DNA of 64,000 bases from JAAYJK01 sp964501655 (lineage in GTDB: Bacteria; Bacillota; Syntrophomonadia; Syntrophomonadales; Syntrophomonadaceae): NCBI GenBank assembly GCA_964501655.1, contig CAZCTN010000012.1:13118-77117 (forward strand), given 5' to 3'. Of the stretch, positions 16,531 through 24,389 are shown in pieces. The notes beneath the pieces are model-generated. The model was not told the origin of the DNA. It worked only from the letters and a program-made list of their open reading frames with translations, and ran no database searches. Each line of letters begins with the position of its first letter. Within the stretch, counting starts at the first letter, position 1. The position numbers were made by a program, and so were the translations under genes.

Positions 16531-17532
16531 TTGCAATATCAGAAGGTATTACTCTTATTGACTATAACTGTTCTAGCAATGGTTTATTTTTTTTGTCGGG
16601 AAAAGCCCCATAGACTAAAATTATTGGTATCAACCACTATTTATGCTTTTTTGCTGGCTATGCCCCTGCCCTATCTGTTGCTATGGATACCATTTAACTG
16701 GATAATTGTTTTTTATGCAGTTGCAGTAGGGTTTTCTTTTGTTATTATTGAAATTATCCTTTCCAACATCGAATCACTTAAACTGGAGAAGATGGAAAGA
16801 CTCGATGGAGTTAGTGTGATAGCCTCCGATACAGCTCAAGAAAAGGGCCCTGAAGCCATAGTTCCAAAGGCCAAGGCGGCAGCTGTAAAAGAAGCCGGTG
16901 GACAAATAAGTTTAGCAGAAATAGAGCCGATCGAGTTCAATCAGGATATAATAACAGTAGAAGAAGCAATGAGCAGGATAGCTGCAGCTGAGCAAGAAGC
17001 TTCAGCGGGAGCAGATAATATCCATGTATCGGAGTTTATTTTCTCTGAGGCGGAGCCGGTGAAAGAAATAGCAGCGGAAGCAGTCTTGCCGGAGACGGAA
17101 ACTGATGCAGGGACTGAAGATGTGNNNNNNNNNNNNNNNNNNNNNNNNNNNNNNNNNNNNNNNNNNNNNNNNNNNNNNNNNNNNNNNNNNNNNNNNNNNN
17201 NNNNNNNNNNNNNNNNNNNNNNNNCGGAAACTGATGCAGGGACTGAAGATGACATAATTTACGGCAGTACACAGTCCGAATATGTCGAAATAGATTCAGA
17301 GGCAGACGTCCCAAATGTGGCCCGAGCCGAAATAGAACCAGTATTGCAAATGTCTGATGAAGAAGTATTGGATATCGAGTATATGATTGAGGCCGCTTTT
17401 AAAGCAAAATTTAGAGATGACTATACCGCAGCAATAAAGATTTTTGAACAGGTATTGGAGCAGGATCCCTCTGAATTAATAAGACAGCTTATAATAGATG
17501 ACATTGAGGTAATGCTTCAAAAAATTTCCTGA
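16531..17532 (+). CDS. Membrane-anchored acidic repeat protein, interrupted by a scaffold gap
   Basis: I recognise no family. Two or three membrane helices (residues 5-72) are followed by a long acidic, alanine-rich cytoplasmic or surface tail. A repeat encoding ETDAGTED borders the gap on both sides. The C-terminus (about the last 50 residues, FKAKFRDDYTAAIKIFEQVLEQDP) looks like one tetratricopeptide unit. The start is TTG at 16531 with GGGAGGG 6 bases upstream; an upstream TTG at 16474 would add a basic leader. It is followed by the PRC-barrel and VanW genes in the same direction, with 141 bases to the first, suggesting related envelope roles. The true length is unknown because of the gap. 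Confidence 0.75.
   Translation: MQYQKVLLLLTITVLAMVYFFCREKPHRLKLLVSTTIYAFLLAMPLPYLLLWIPFNWIIVFYAVAVGFSFVIIEIILSNIESLKLEKMERLDGVSVIASDTAQEKGPEAIVPKAKAAAVKEAGGQISLAEIEPIEFNQDIITVEEAMSRIAAAEQEASAGADNIHVSEFIFSEAEPVKEIAAEAVLPETETDAGTEDVXXXXXXXXXXXXXXXXXXXXXXXXXXXXXXXXXXETDAGTEDDIIYGSTQSEYVEIDSEADVPNVARAEIEPVLQMSDEEVLDIEYMIEAAFKAKFRDDYTAAIKIFEQVLEQDPSELIRQLIIDDIEVMLQKIS
17096..17251 (+). repeat. Tandem repeat with collapsed copies (gap 17125-17224)
   Basis: A 27-base unit at 17096-17122 recurs exactly at 17225-17251, on either side of 100 N, and encodes ETDAGTED in the same frame. The gap is most simply an array that the assembler could not resolve. Confidence 0.85.
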
Positions 17533-17673
17533 GGATTAACCATACACATACATAATTACAGTGGGTTCAGACTATCAAAATAATATAATCAGGATATATC
17601 TGATACGGCGGCTTCATCAAGGTTATGAGCGCAATCGGGTTTCACATAATTAATCTTAGGAGGTATTTTAATA

Positions 17674-18465
17674 ATGCGGAGTGCTGAAATTAAGGGATTA
17701 GCTGTATTTAGCATTAGAGACGGCAGAGAGATTGGAAAGGTAAAAGATCTGCTGATTAACCCAGACCAAAAATCCGTTGATTATTTAATAGTTGACGTGC
17801 CCAACTGGTGTTTTGGGCTTCAAGTGGTTCCCCATAATCAGGCGGCAGGTATCGGGACAGATGCGGTTATGGTCGATAATTCGGACAAGCTGATAGAATT
17901 AAACCAGGAGTTTGGTGGCATTGAACTGCTCCAGAGCGGAGTACGGATTATCGGCAGCAAAGCATTAACTAAAAAGGGAGTAATTATAGGTACTATCAGC
18001 GAATACCATGTTAACGTTGACACCGGCAAAATTATCGGATATGAACTGATTGATAATGATAATTTTGTTAAGGGCATTATACCTGGCCGGGCCATGATTA
18101 CCCTGGGAAGAGAAGTGCTGGTAGTAGAAAGTGATATGGAACTTCTGCAAGAGATCGACGAACAGGAAGAGGTTCTGGAAACCGAAGCGATAGAAGAAGA
18201 ATTGCCCGTCCAGAAAATCAAGGAAGAGGTAAAGAAAACCATTCCCAAGGTTGCAGAACCCGAGGAAGACCCGGCAGATAAAGACAAGACTGTGAAACTC
18301 TTCGAGCAAAGGCAGCGCGAATACCTCCTGGGACGAACAGCTCGGAATAACATAAAGGATTCCCAAGGCAATATAATCGTGCAAAAAGGTGAAGTAATAA
18401 CCCAGGAGATCATTGATAAGGTAACTTTGGCTGGGAAATTCAAGGAATTGATGCTGGATGTATAA
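17674..18465 (+). CDS. PRC-barrel domain protein
   Basis: Two PRC-barrel modules (about residues 1-75 and 80-160) are followed by an acidic hinge and a C-terminal segment (about 200-263) ending in KGEVITQEIIDKV. PRC barrels are small beta domains found in RimM, photosynthetic reaction centres and many Firmicute proteins linked to sporulation. They bind proteins or RNA. The core signature FSIRDGREIGKVKDLLI and its second copy TKKGVIIGTISEYHV are clear. AGGAGG lies upstream of the ATG. The stop overlaps the next gene by 8 bases, so it is translationally coupled to the VanW protein. No catalytic role is expected. Confidence 0.88.
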   Translation: MRSAEIKGLAVFSIRDGREIGKVKDLLINPDQKSVDYLIVDVPNWCFGLQVVPHNQAAGIGTDAVMVDNSDKLIELNQEFGGIELLQSGVRIIGSKALTKKGVIIGTISEYHVNVDTGKIIGYELIDNDNFVKGIIPGRAMITLGREVLVVESDMELLQEIDEQEEVLETEAIEEELPVQKIKEEVKKTIPKVAEPEEDPADKDKTVKLFEQRQREYLLGRTARNNIKDSQGNIIVQKGEVITQEIIDKVTLAGKFKELMLDV

Positions 18466-19603
18466 AGCCAGCTGGATTAAGAGGATTAAATCTTCTCCCC
18501 GCAAGCTATTGATTCCGGTTATCGTACTAATTCAACTGATTTTGAATACATCGGTGGGAGCAGCATTTATTATTCCGGACCATGCCGGAACCATCCCCTA
18601 TGGCATAAGCATTGACGGCATAAAGGTGGGCGGCTTGAGTCAGAATAAGGCTGCTGCCCTCCTGCAGCAGAATAGGGATAATATTTACCTTGATCGGGAT
18701 ATTACCGTTACCAGCGGTTCCAAGGAGTGGTCGGCATCGGCTCGGGACTTTGATATGCGCTATGATTATCCCGCCACTATTGAAACAGTGCTAGCGGATA
18801 GCAGTTGGCCGGATGGGTTGCAAAAATTCCTGGCCCTGATCAAGCTGCAGGCCAGGCCAATGGAAATACCGGCAGAGATTTCATGGAACCATGACCGAAT
18901 ATATGATTTCCTTAATAATGTAAATGCAGATATAATGATATCCGCTCGGAATGCAGGCTTCAGCCTGGAAAATGGCACAATAGTAATTTCTCCCGAGCAG
19001 TACGGTGAAGAAATCGATATTGATTCGACTGCTGATAGAATTATTCAGAGCCTAATGCTCAATCAAAGCAATGCTATAGAGATTGCCACTCGGGAAATCA
19101 TGCCCGCCATTACTGCCGAAGATTTGCAGATGGTTGATTGCGAACTGGCTTCCTTTACCACCGAAATGGATATCTCCAACCTGAATCGCAACAACAATAT
19201 CCTTCTAGCCTCAGAGCTATTGAACGGAACGGTTATTATGCCTGGAGAAGTGATGTCCTTTAATGAGGTGGTTGGGGAAAGGACAATGGATAACGGTTTT
19301 AGGTCGGCACCAGTGATCGTATCCGGTAGCGTTCATCAAGATATTGGCGGAGGCATATGCCAGTTAGCTACCAACCTATTCAATGTTTCCCTGCTGGTCG
19401 GGCTGGATATTGTGGAACGGTCCCCCCATTCCATACCGGTCAAATATGTTCCTCATGGGCAGGATGCCACGGTTTTCTATGGACAGATAGATCTAAAATT
19501 AAGAAATAATATGTCTGGACCGGTAGTAATTTGTTCCACAGCACAAAATCAATATCTAAAGGTAAGCATCTACGGAAATCACCTCGATAAATCTAGCACT
19601 TGA
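18458..19603 (+). CDS. VanW family protein
   Basis: An N-terminal membrane anchor or signal (about residues 15-40) is followed by a peptidoglycan-binding-type region (about 50-215) and a C-terminal VanW domain (about 225-375). The VanW core shows MPGEVMSFNEVVGERT, the GGGICQLATNLFN motif and HSIPVKYVPHG. VanW is named after a vancomycin cluster, but most homologues in spore formers lie outside resistance clusters and have no known biochemical role; no van ligase or VanX partner is present here. It overlaps the PRC-barrel gene by 8 bases. It is probably an envelope protein. Confidence 0.92.
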   Translation: MYKASWIKRIKSSPRKLLIPVIVLIQLILNTSVGAAFIIPDHAGTIPYGISIDGIKVGGLSQNKAAALLQQNRDNIYLDRDITVTSGSKEWSASARDFDMRYDYPATIETVLADSSWPDGLQKFLALIKLQARPMEIPAEISWNHDRIYDFLNNVNADIMISARNAGFSLENGTIVISPEQYGEEIDIDSTADRIIQSLMLNQSNAIEIATREIMPAITAEDLQMVDCELASFTTEMDISNLNRNNNILLASELLNGTVIMPGEVMSFNEVVGERTMDNGFRSAPVIVSGSVHQDIGGGICQLATNLFNVSLLVGLDIVERSPHSIPVKYVPHGQDATVFYGQIDLKLRNNMSGPVVICSTAQNQYLKVSIYGNHLDKSST

Positions 19604-19772
19604 GTCCTGACCTTAGTATCCGTTGAATTGATGCCCCACTGCCAAATAATTCAAGCCAATAGTTCCCATTCATGCAGCAATAAATCGCCCCCGGGGTATG
19701 CATCAGCATAACTTCTGGAGGCCCATCTTCCCTGCTCCTCAGCGTCAATATCGCATCAGATCTTCACAATTG

Positions 19773-19801
19773 TTAAGAAAATAACACAAATATTTTATAC
19801 T
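19773..19801 (+). promoter_or_regulatory. Promoter for the HtrA-type protease
   Basis: TTAAGA (19773-19778), a 17-base spacer and TATACT (19796-19801) lie in the 323-base gap before the protease gene. The rest of the gap holds a small AACCC/GGGTT hairpin and no gene. Confidence 0.5.
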
Positions 19802-19926
19802 AATACCATATTCTTAGGGTAAATTAGATCCAGGTAATAAAATCAGGCCGAACCGACAGAGCGGCTAACCCAAATTGCAGGGTTGGCAGAGCCAGCCTAA
19901 TGTAGTTTTCCACGGGAAGGAGATTG

Positions 19927-21075
19927 ATGCCTGTGAAGAAAGTTTTATTTCCTCTGATTATGGTATCTTTGGTAGCCTTTGTATTGGGCGGGATATTGGC
20001 ATCGGATGGTGTAGATAAGATAATAAACCTGCTGGCGGATAATGATAGTATAACGGTCAGCGATAAGAAGCAGGCCTATACGGTAGCCAAAGCTGATACC
20101 TCTCAGACTATGAGCATTGCGGATATTGCAGAAATAAGCAGTCCCGCGGTGGTGAATTTGGAAGTAAGCAGCAAGTTGAGTAATCCTATGTTTAATAATC
20201 CATTTTATCGCCAGTTCTATGGCAGGAATGAACAAAATTTACCCCATCAGGTTCAGGAAGGTATTGGCAGTGGATTCCTTATTAGCAGCGATGGCTATAT
20301 TATCACCAATCAACACGTAATCGACGGTGCCGAAACCATTACTGTTACTGTACCGGGTTATGATGAAAAGCAGCAGGCTTATCTGGTAGGAGAAGACTAC
20401 GATTTGGATCTGGCTGTTATAAAGATAAGCGGCAGCGGCTATCCTGCTCTGGAGCTTGGTATTTCGGCAGAAATCAGAGTGGGCGAGTCGGTAGTTGCCA
20501 TAGGACAGCCCTATGGCCTGGACCATACCGTTACTACCGGGGTTATATCCGCTAAAGAACGACCAATTACCATAGAAGACCGGCAATATGTCAATCTAAT
20601 CCAGACTGATGCGGCCATAAATCCTGGCAACAGCGGAGGCCCACTGTTAAATATGCAGGGTCAGGTTATCGGAATAAACACCGCCATAAATTCGGAAGCC
20701 CAAGGGATTGGTTTTGCCATACCTATTGATACCGTTACCGAAGTATTGGATAGTTTGCTAAGCGGATCCAAGATCGAAAAAGCTTTCATGGGGGTGTCAA
20801 TGACCGATGTCACAGAGGAAGTTTTTTTAAGTCAGGGTCTGCCTGCTGAGACTGTAGGCGCACTAATCGCCGGAGTTGTTGAGGACGGCCCGGCTGAAAA
20901 AGCCGGCATACTTTCTCAAGATGTCATCGTTGCTATAGATAACAGCAGGATAAAATCTGCCTCTGATCTTCAGAATGCAATTCAATCCAGGAAAGCAGGT
21001 GATAAGATAGCTGTCAGTATGTTAAGGCAGGGAAAGGAAATTAATTTATCTTTGCAGCTGCAGGCCAAATCATAG
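19927..21075 (+). CDS. HtrA/DegP-type membrane-anchored serine protease
   Basis: A single N-terminal membrane segment (VLFPLIMVSLVAFVLGGIL) is followed by a trypsin-like domain (about residues 75-265) with the catalytic triad visible in TNQHVID (His), DYDLDLAVIK (Asp) and NPGNSGGPL (Ser). One PDZ domain (about 290-380, DGPAEKAGI, QDVIVAIDN) completes it. The protein would sit on the outer face of the membrane and degrade or refold damaged exported proteins. AAGGAG lies 4 bases before the ATG; GTG at 19933 (10-base spacing) is an alternative start. Its place after a VanW gene suggests envelope quality control. The precise symbol (htrA, htrB, yyxA) cannot be settled. Confidence 0.93.
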   Translation: MPVKKVLFPLIMVSLVAFVLGGILASDGVDKIINLLADNDSITVSDKKQAYTVAKADTSQTMSIADIAEISSPAVVNLEVSSKLSNPMFNNPFYRQFYGRNEQNLPHQVQEGIGSGFLISSDGYIITNQHVIDGAETITVTVPGYDEKQQAYLVGEDYDLDLAVIKISGSGYPALELGISAEIRVGESVVAIGQPYGLDHTVTTGVISAKERPITIEDRQYVNLIQTDAAINPGNSGGPLLNMQGQVIGINTAINSEAQGIGFAIPIDTVTEVLDSLLSGSKIEKAFMGVSMTDVTEEVFLSQGLPAETVGALIAGVVEDGPAEKAGILSQDVIVAIDNSRIKSASDLQNAIQSRKAGDKIAVSMLRQGKEINLSLQLQAKS

Positions 21076-21098
21076 GTCAAGTGTACTTATCAAAACTG

Positions 21099-21133
21099 GG
21101 TCCTGGTGCCTCAAAACAGCGGCGGCCAGGACC
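21099..21133. terminator. Hairpin between convergent genes
   Basis: GGTCCTGG (21099-21106) and CCAGGACC (21126-21133) are perfect partners across 19 bases. On the minus strand CAGTTTT follows, so it may end the mutS2-like transcript as well. Confidence 0.65.
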
Positions 21134-21151
21134 TGCATTGTCTTACCGATG

Positions 21152-23092
21152 CTATTCGTCGGTCGGAGTCTCAATCACTACACCTTCTACATGATGTTTG
21201 CTGAATTGTTTCCTCTTTTTCCGGTTTTCTTTACTTTCGAAAACGATATCCAGGTCGTAGTTCTCCGGATATAGATCCTGAGCTTCTATATGCAGGCTGA
21301 GACGCTTCTGATTTATCTTATACTTCTTTTTCATTACCATTACTACTACTTCTCCCCTGCTGTTTTCTGGTTCATAGACTATACCAGTTCTGTTCATGCT
21401 GCTTATGAAGACGCAGTCCCCCTTTTGGAATCTGTTGCCGTACTTCGGGGACGGACGTTTCTTTAGGGGCAGTTTACCTTCTTTGTATGCATTTTGCTGG
21501 GATTCTACCCTTTGCTCTCTAGCTGGGGCCAGGTTATCCAGGTTGGAAGCTGAGTAGTCCTTCTTATCCCGATAAGTTATTTCATGGGCTCTTTCTATAA
21601 TACTCCTATCCACTCCCAGTCTTAAAGCTATCAGAAAAGCATTGCTGGAGCCGGCCTGCCCAATCTTAAGCCGGTACAGAGGCCGCAGAGATTCCAGATC
21701 AAATTCCATACAGGCATTTTTGAACCCGGGGTTCTTCTCCGCGAATTGTTTTATCTCGCTGATATGGGTAGTAGCCAGGATGGTGGCTCCTCGGTTGAAG
21801 ACCTCCTCCATTACTGCAATGGCAAATCCCATTCCTTCCTCCGGTTCCGTACCGGCTCCTATTTCATCCATGACAACCAGTGAATTGGGTCTGGAGCCGG
21901 ATATGATCTCCACTATGTTCTTTACATGGGAGGAAAAGGTGCTAAGGGATTGCTCTATACTCTGACCGTCACCGATATCAGCCAGTATATCGTTGAAGAT
22001 GGCCATTTGACTGCCGGGTTCAACCGGCACATGCAGACCGGACTGTACCATAAGGGTGAGCAGCCCCACCGTTTTCAGGGTCACCGTTTTGCCTCCGGTA
22101 TTGGGACCGGTGATAACCAGTGCCCGGCAGCCAGTTCCAATACTGAAATCAAGGGGGACAGCATCCTCACCCAGCAACGGATGTCGCCCTCCTTTGATAT
22201 TTATTATGCCGTCAACATTAAGAGCAACTTCAGTTCCATTAATTGATTTGCTGTATTTAGCGCGGGCAAAGAGAGCATCATAGTGCGCCATGGTTTCTAT
22301 ATCGATAGAAATCTCCTGAGAATTGAACTTGACCATTTCAGTAAGTTGGGCTAATACTCGATATACTTCTTCAGCTTCCATCTCCATAAGCATGTCCAGT
22401 TCCGACTGTAAAGCAGAAATTGCTGCCGGTTCAATAAATAGAGTTGAGCCGCTGGATGATCTATCCAATATACTGCCGGCTATATTTTTGGCGAATTGTC
22501 TTTTTACCGGTATCACATACCTTCCATTTCTGCTTGTTACCAGTGCTTCCTGAATTGCCGAGGCATAAGCGGGTGAAGACAATATACTATTGATCTTTTG
22601 CTTGATTTTATCATCAGTAATCCTGATCTGCTTTCTCAATCTATTAAGCTCGGGAGTAGCTCTGTCATCTACTCTTCCATTGACAAGGCAGCGGTCCAAA
22701 TCTTGATAAAGCTCGGGCAAGTCAAACATGGATGAAGCATATCCAGCCACTTCTGGAGCAATGGAATTCATGGAATCCATAAATTTCTGCATTCGTTTAA
22801 CATACCTCAGCAGTTCTTTAACTGCGGACAATTCCTCTATGGTTAGGACCCGGCCTTCAACAATAAGGGCCGCTTGCTGTATCTTGTCCAGGGAGGTGAG
22901 CGGGATACTGGAATTCACCTCCAGTATCCTTACGGCCCCGCTGGTCTCTTTCAAACGCTTCTTTATTTGATCTATATGGAGATCTGGCTTGAGATTCTCA
23001 ATAATCAGTTTTGCCTGTTCTGATAACGCATATTTGCTGATCTCTTCTATTACTTTGGCATACTCAAATACTTGCAGGACATAATCTTTCAT
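21152..23092 (-). CDS. mutS2: MutS2-family ATPase lacking the Smr nuclease domain
   Basis: MutS2 proteins are MutS-like ATPases that bind branched DNA or collided ribosomes rather than mismatches. Core motifs are intact: the clamp region (SSGSTLFIEPAAI), Walker A ITGPNTGGKT, LSTFSSH, Walker B VVMDEIGAGTEP and the switch ATTHIS. Standard MutS2 has about 780 residues with a C-terminal Smr domain; this one has 646 and ends at a KOW-like linker (about residues 560-645), with no Smr motif (LDLRG). It may be the short MutS2 paralogue found in some Clostridia. GGAGG precedes the ATG by 9 bases. Upstream lies a separate structured RNA unit. Confidence 0.9.
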   Translation of the reverse strand: MKDYVLQVFEYAKVIEEISKYALSEQAKLIIENLKPDLHIDQIKKRLKETSGAVRILEVNSSIPLTSLDKIQQAALIVEGRVLTIEELSAVKELLRYVKRMQKFMDSMNSIAPEVAGYASSMFDLPELYQDLDRCLVNGRVDDRATPELNRLRKQIRITDDKIKQKINSILSSPAYASAIQEALVTSRNGRYVIPVKRQFAKNIAGSILDRSSSGSTLFIEPAAISALQSELDMLMEMEAEEVYRVLAQLTEMVKFNSQEISIDIETMAHYDALFARAKYSKSINGTEVALNVDGIINIKGGRHPLLGEDAVPLDFSIGTGCRALVITGPNTGGKTVTLKTVGLLTLMVQSGLHVPVEPGSQMAIFNDILADIGDGQSIEQSLSTFSSHVKNIVEIISGSRPNSLVVMDEIGAGTEPEEGMGFAIAVMEEVFNRGATILATTHISEIKQFAEKNPGFKNACMEFDLESLRPLYRLKIGQAGSSNAFLIALRLGVDRSIIERAHEITYRDKKDYSASNLDNLAPAREQRVESQQNAYKEGKLPLKKRPSPKYGNRFQKGDCVFISSMNRTGIVYEPENSRGEVVVMVMKKKYKINQKRLSLHIEAQDLYPENYDLDIVFESKENRKKRKQFSKHHVEGVVIETPTDE

Positions 23093-23232
23093 GTATTATA
23101 ACCTCCATCAAATGCTGAAATATTAACAAAAACCTGGTGGATATAACCTTAGCCGAAAGAACTGGAATTATGGACGGTGGTATCAAGATAGCCTGCGGGA
23201 TAGCAGAGGGAACAACAGGATAAATAGGGCAA

Positions 23233-23261
23233 TTAAAAAATGCCCTGCAGAAGCACGGCAT
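23233..23261 (-). terminator. Intrinsic terminator of the structured RNA
   Basis: On the minus strand ATGCC-G-TGC pairs with GCA-G-GGCAT around a TTCT loop (one G/G mismatch), followed by TTTTTT. It lies about 140 bases before the mutS2-like start and may be constitutive or regulated. Confidence 0.8.
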
Positions 23262-23439
23262 ATAATTATCCAGTTGGCCAGAAGAGGGGCAGACCCGAAT
23301 CCGTGTTCTCAAAATAACCAGTCGTAATCAACAGCAATCATAAAGCAATCTTGATTACCGTCTTTCGACTCCCATATTCGGTTAAGGTTATTTGAAAACC
23401 GACTCCGACATACAAACATATCTCCTGTTTTCTAATATA
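23233..23439 (-). ncRNA. Candidate structured RNA with a pseudoknot, upstream of the mutS2-like gene
   Basis: A transcript of about 205 bases is bounded by a strong promoter and an intrinsic terminator. Inside, helix P1 (23386-23398 with 23306-23319, one bulge) encloses helix P2 (GTAATCAA/TTGATTAC, 23351-23358 with 23324-23331, extended by AGTC/GACT). CCGAAU between P1 and P2 (23376-23381) can pair with AUUCGG after P1 (23295-23300), giving an H-type pseudoknot. An alternative is a 36-codon frame (23419 to 23309) with AGGAG only 2 bases from its ATG. I cannot assign a known class. Confidence 0.6.
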
Positions 23440-23445
23440 TATTTT

Positions 23446-23474
23446 ATTTTAGATCTTACCGGGCCACCCGTCAA
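23446..23474 (-). promoter_or_regulatory. Strong sigma-A promoter of the structured RNA
   Basis: Reading the minus strand, TTGACG (23469-23474), 17 bases and TAAAAT (23446-23451). Transcription would begin near 23439. Confidence 0.75.
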
Positions 23475-23570
23475 CTGCTAGTTTTTTTCGGACCAAGCTC
23501 AGTCAATTCGGCCGGTGATCTTCAATTAGCGGATTTTGACTAACTGAATGCCGACAGTCCGGGACCGATC

Positions 23571-24227
23571 TTATCTGGTAATATAATCAAAGTTGGAATA
23601 GCGCCAGTATTCCTGCCTCAATCGAATATCATTTACAGATGAAGCTTCAATCTCATAACGGTCTGCGATCACCTTGTCTAACTGACTCTTGTCCGGGATC
23701 AGTCCCTGGCCAAGCTGTTCATTATAATAAACCTGCCAGGCCTTCCATATGGTCACCTCATTCTGACTGAGCTGGTTGTCCCATATCTTTTCCCTCAGAT
23801 CCCACTGGATGGACATCTTATCGTAATCTCCAACCTCAACCAAAGATGCTTTTCTTAAGTCTCCCTGGGGAGCGAAGATTATCCGGGCTAGAGTATAGCC
23901 ATGGCCAATATATTCGGGATAATCATAGACCAGGATTTCCAGAGCGTTAAAGCTATCCCCCTTTTTGGCTTCTTCTATCAGCCTTTCCGCTAGAGGTCTC
24001 AAATCCTTTATGCGAACCTGATCCTTGACCACCACGTGCCAGGTGTATTGAATCCCTTCCGAACCTAGGTTCTCCTCTATCAGTTCAATAGAGTAAGGAA
24101 CAGAAACATCCGCCGGTCTCTGGCTGACGACCATCATGGTCAGGATAACCACCAGAACCAAAATCAGCACAATGTATAACTTGAACACCCATGGGGAGGA
24201 GTTTGTTTCACCAGGTTTTTCTTCCAT
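23571..24227 (-). CDS. Uncharacterised 218-residue membrane-anchored protein
   Basis: A single N-terminal membrane segment (about residues 16-34, YIVLILVLVVILTMMVV) follows a short polar tail, so the body is probably extracellular. It contains a domain that resembles small beta-alpha sensor or DUF folds (about 45-140; WHVVVKDQVRIKDLRPLAE, then DSFNALEILVYDYPEY), and a helical end. No named family is recognised with confidence. AAGGAG lies upstream of the ATG. It follows the two SLH proteins on the same strand with 162 bases between, so it may be co-transcribed with them. Confidence 0.75.
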   Translation of the reverse strand: MEEKPGETNSSPWVFKLYIVLILVLVVILTMMVVSQRPADVSVPYSIELIEENLGSEGIQYTWHVVVKDQVRIKDLRPLAERLIEEAKKGDSFNALEILVYDYPEYIGHGYTLARIIFAPQGDLRKASLVEVGDYDKMSIQWDLREKIWDNQLSQNEVTIWKAWQVYYNEQLGQGLIPDKSQLDKVIADRYEIEASSVNDIRLRQEYWRYSNFDYITR

Positions 24228-24389
24228 AAGCAGTCTCCTTTCAAATAGTATTAATTGAGAATTAAATATCTAATTTGAATCGCTGTTACCGGAAAAAATA
24301 TAATCCTTGATGCTATTATTACACTATTCAAGCCATTTGAAAATGCCAGTCAACCTCACTTCTCTCCTAATTTATCAAAAAAGAATGGC

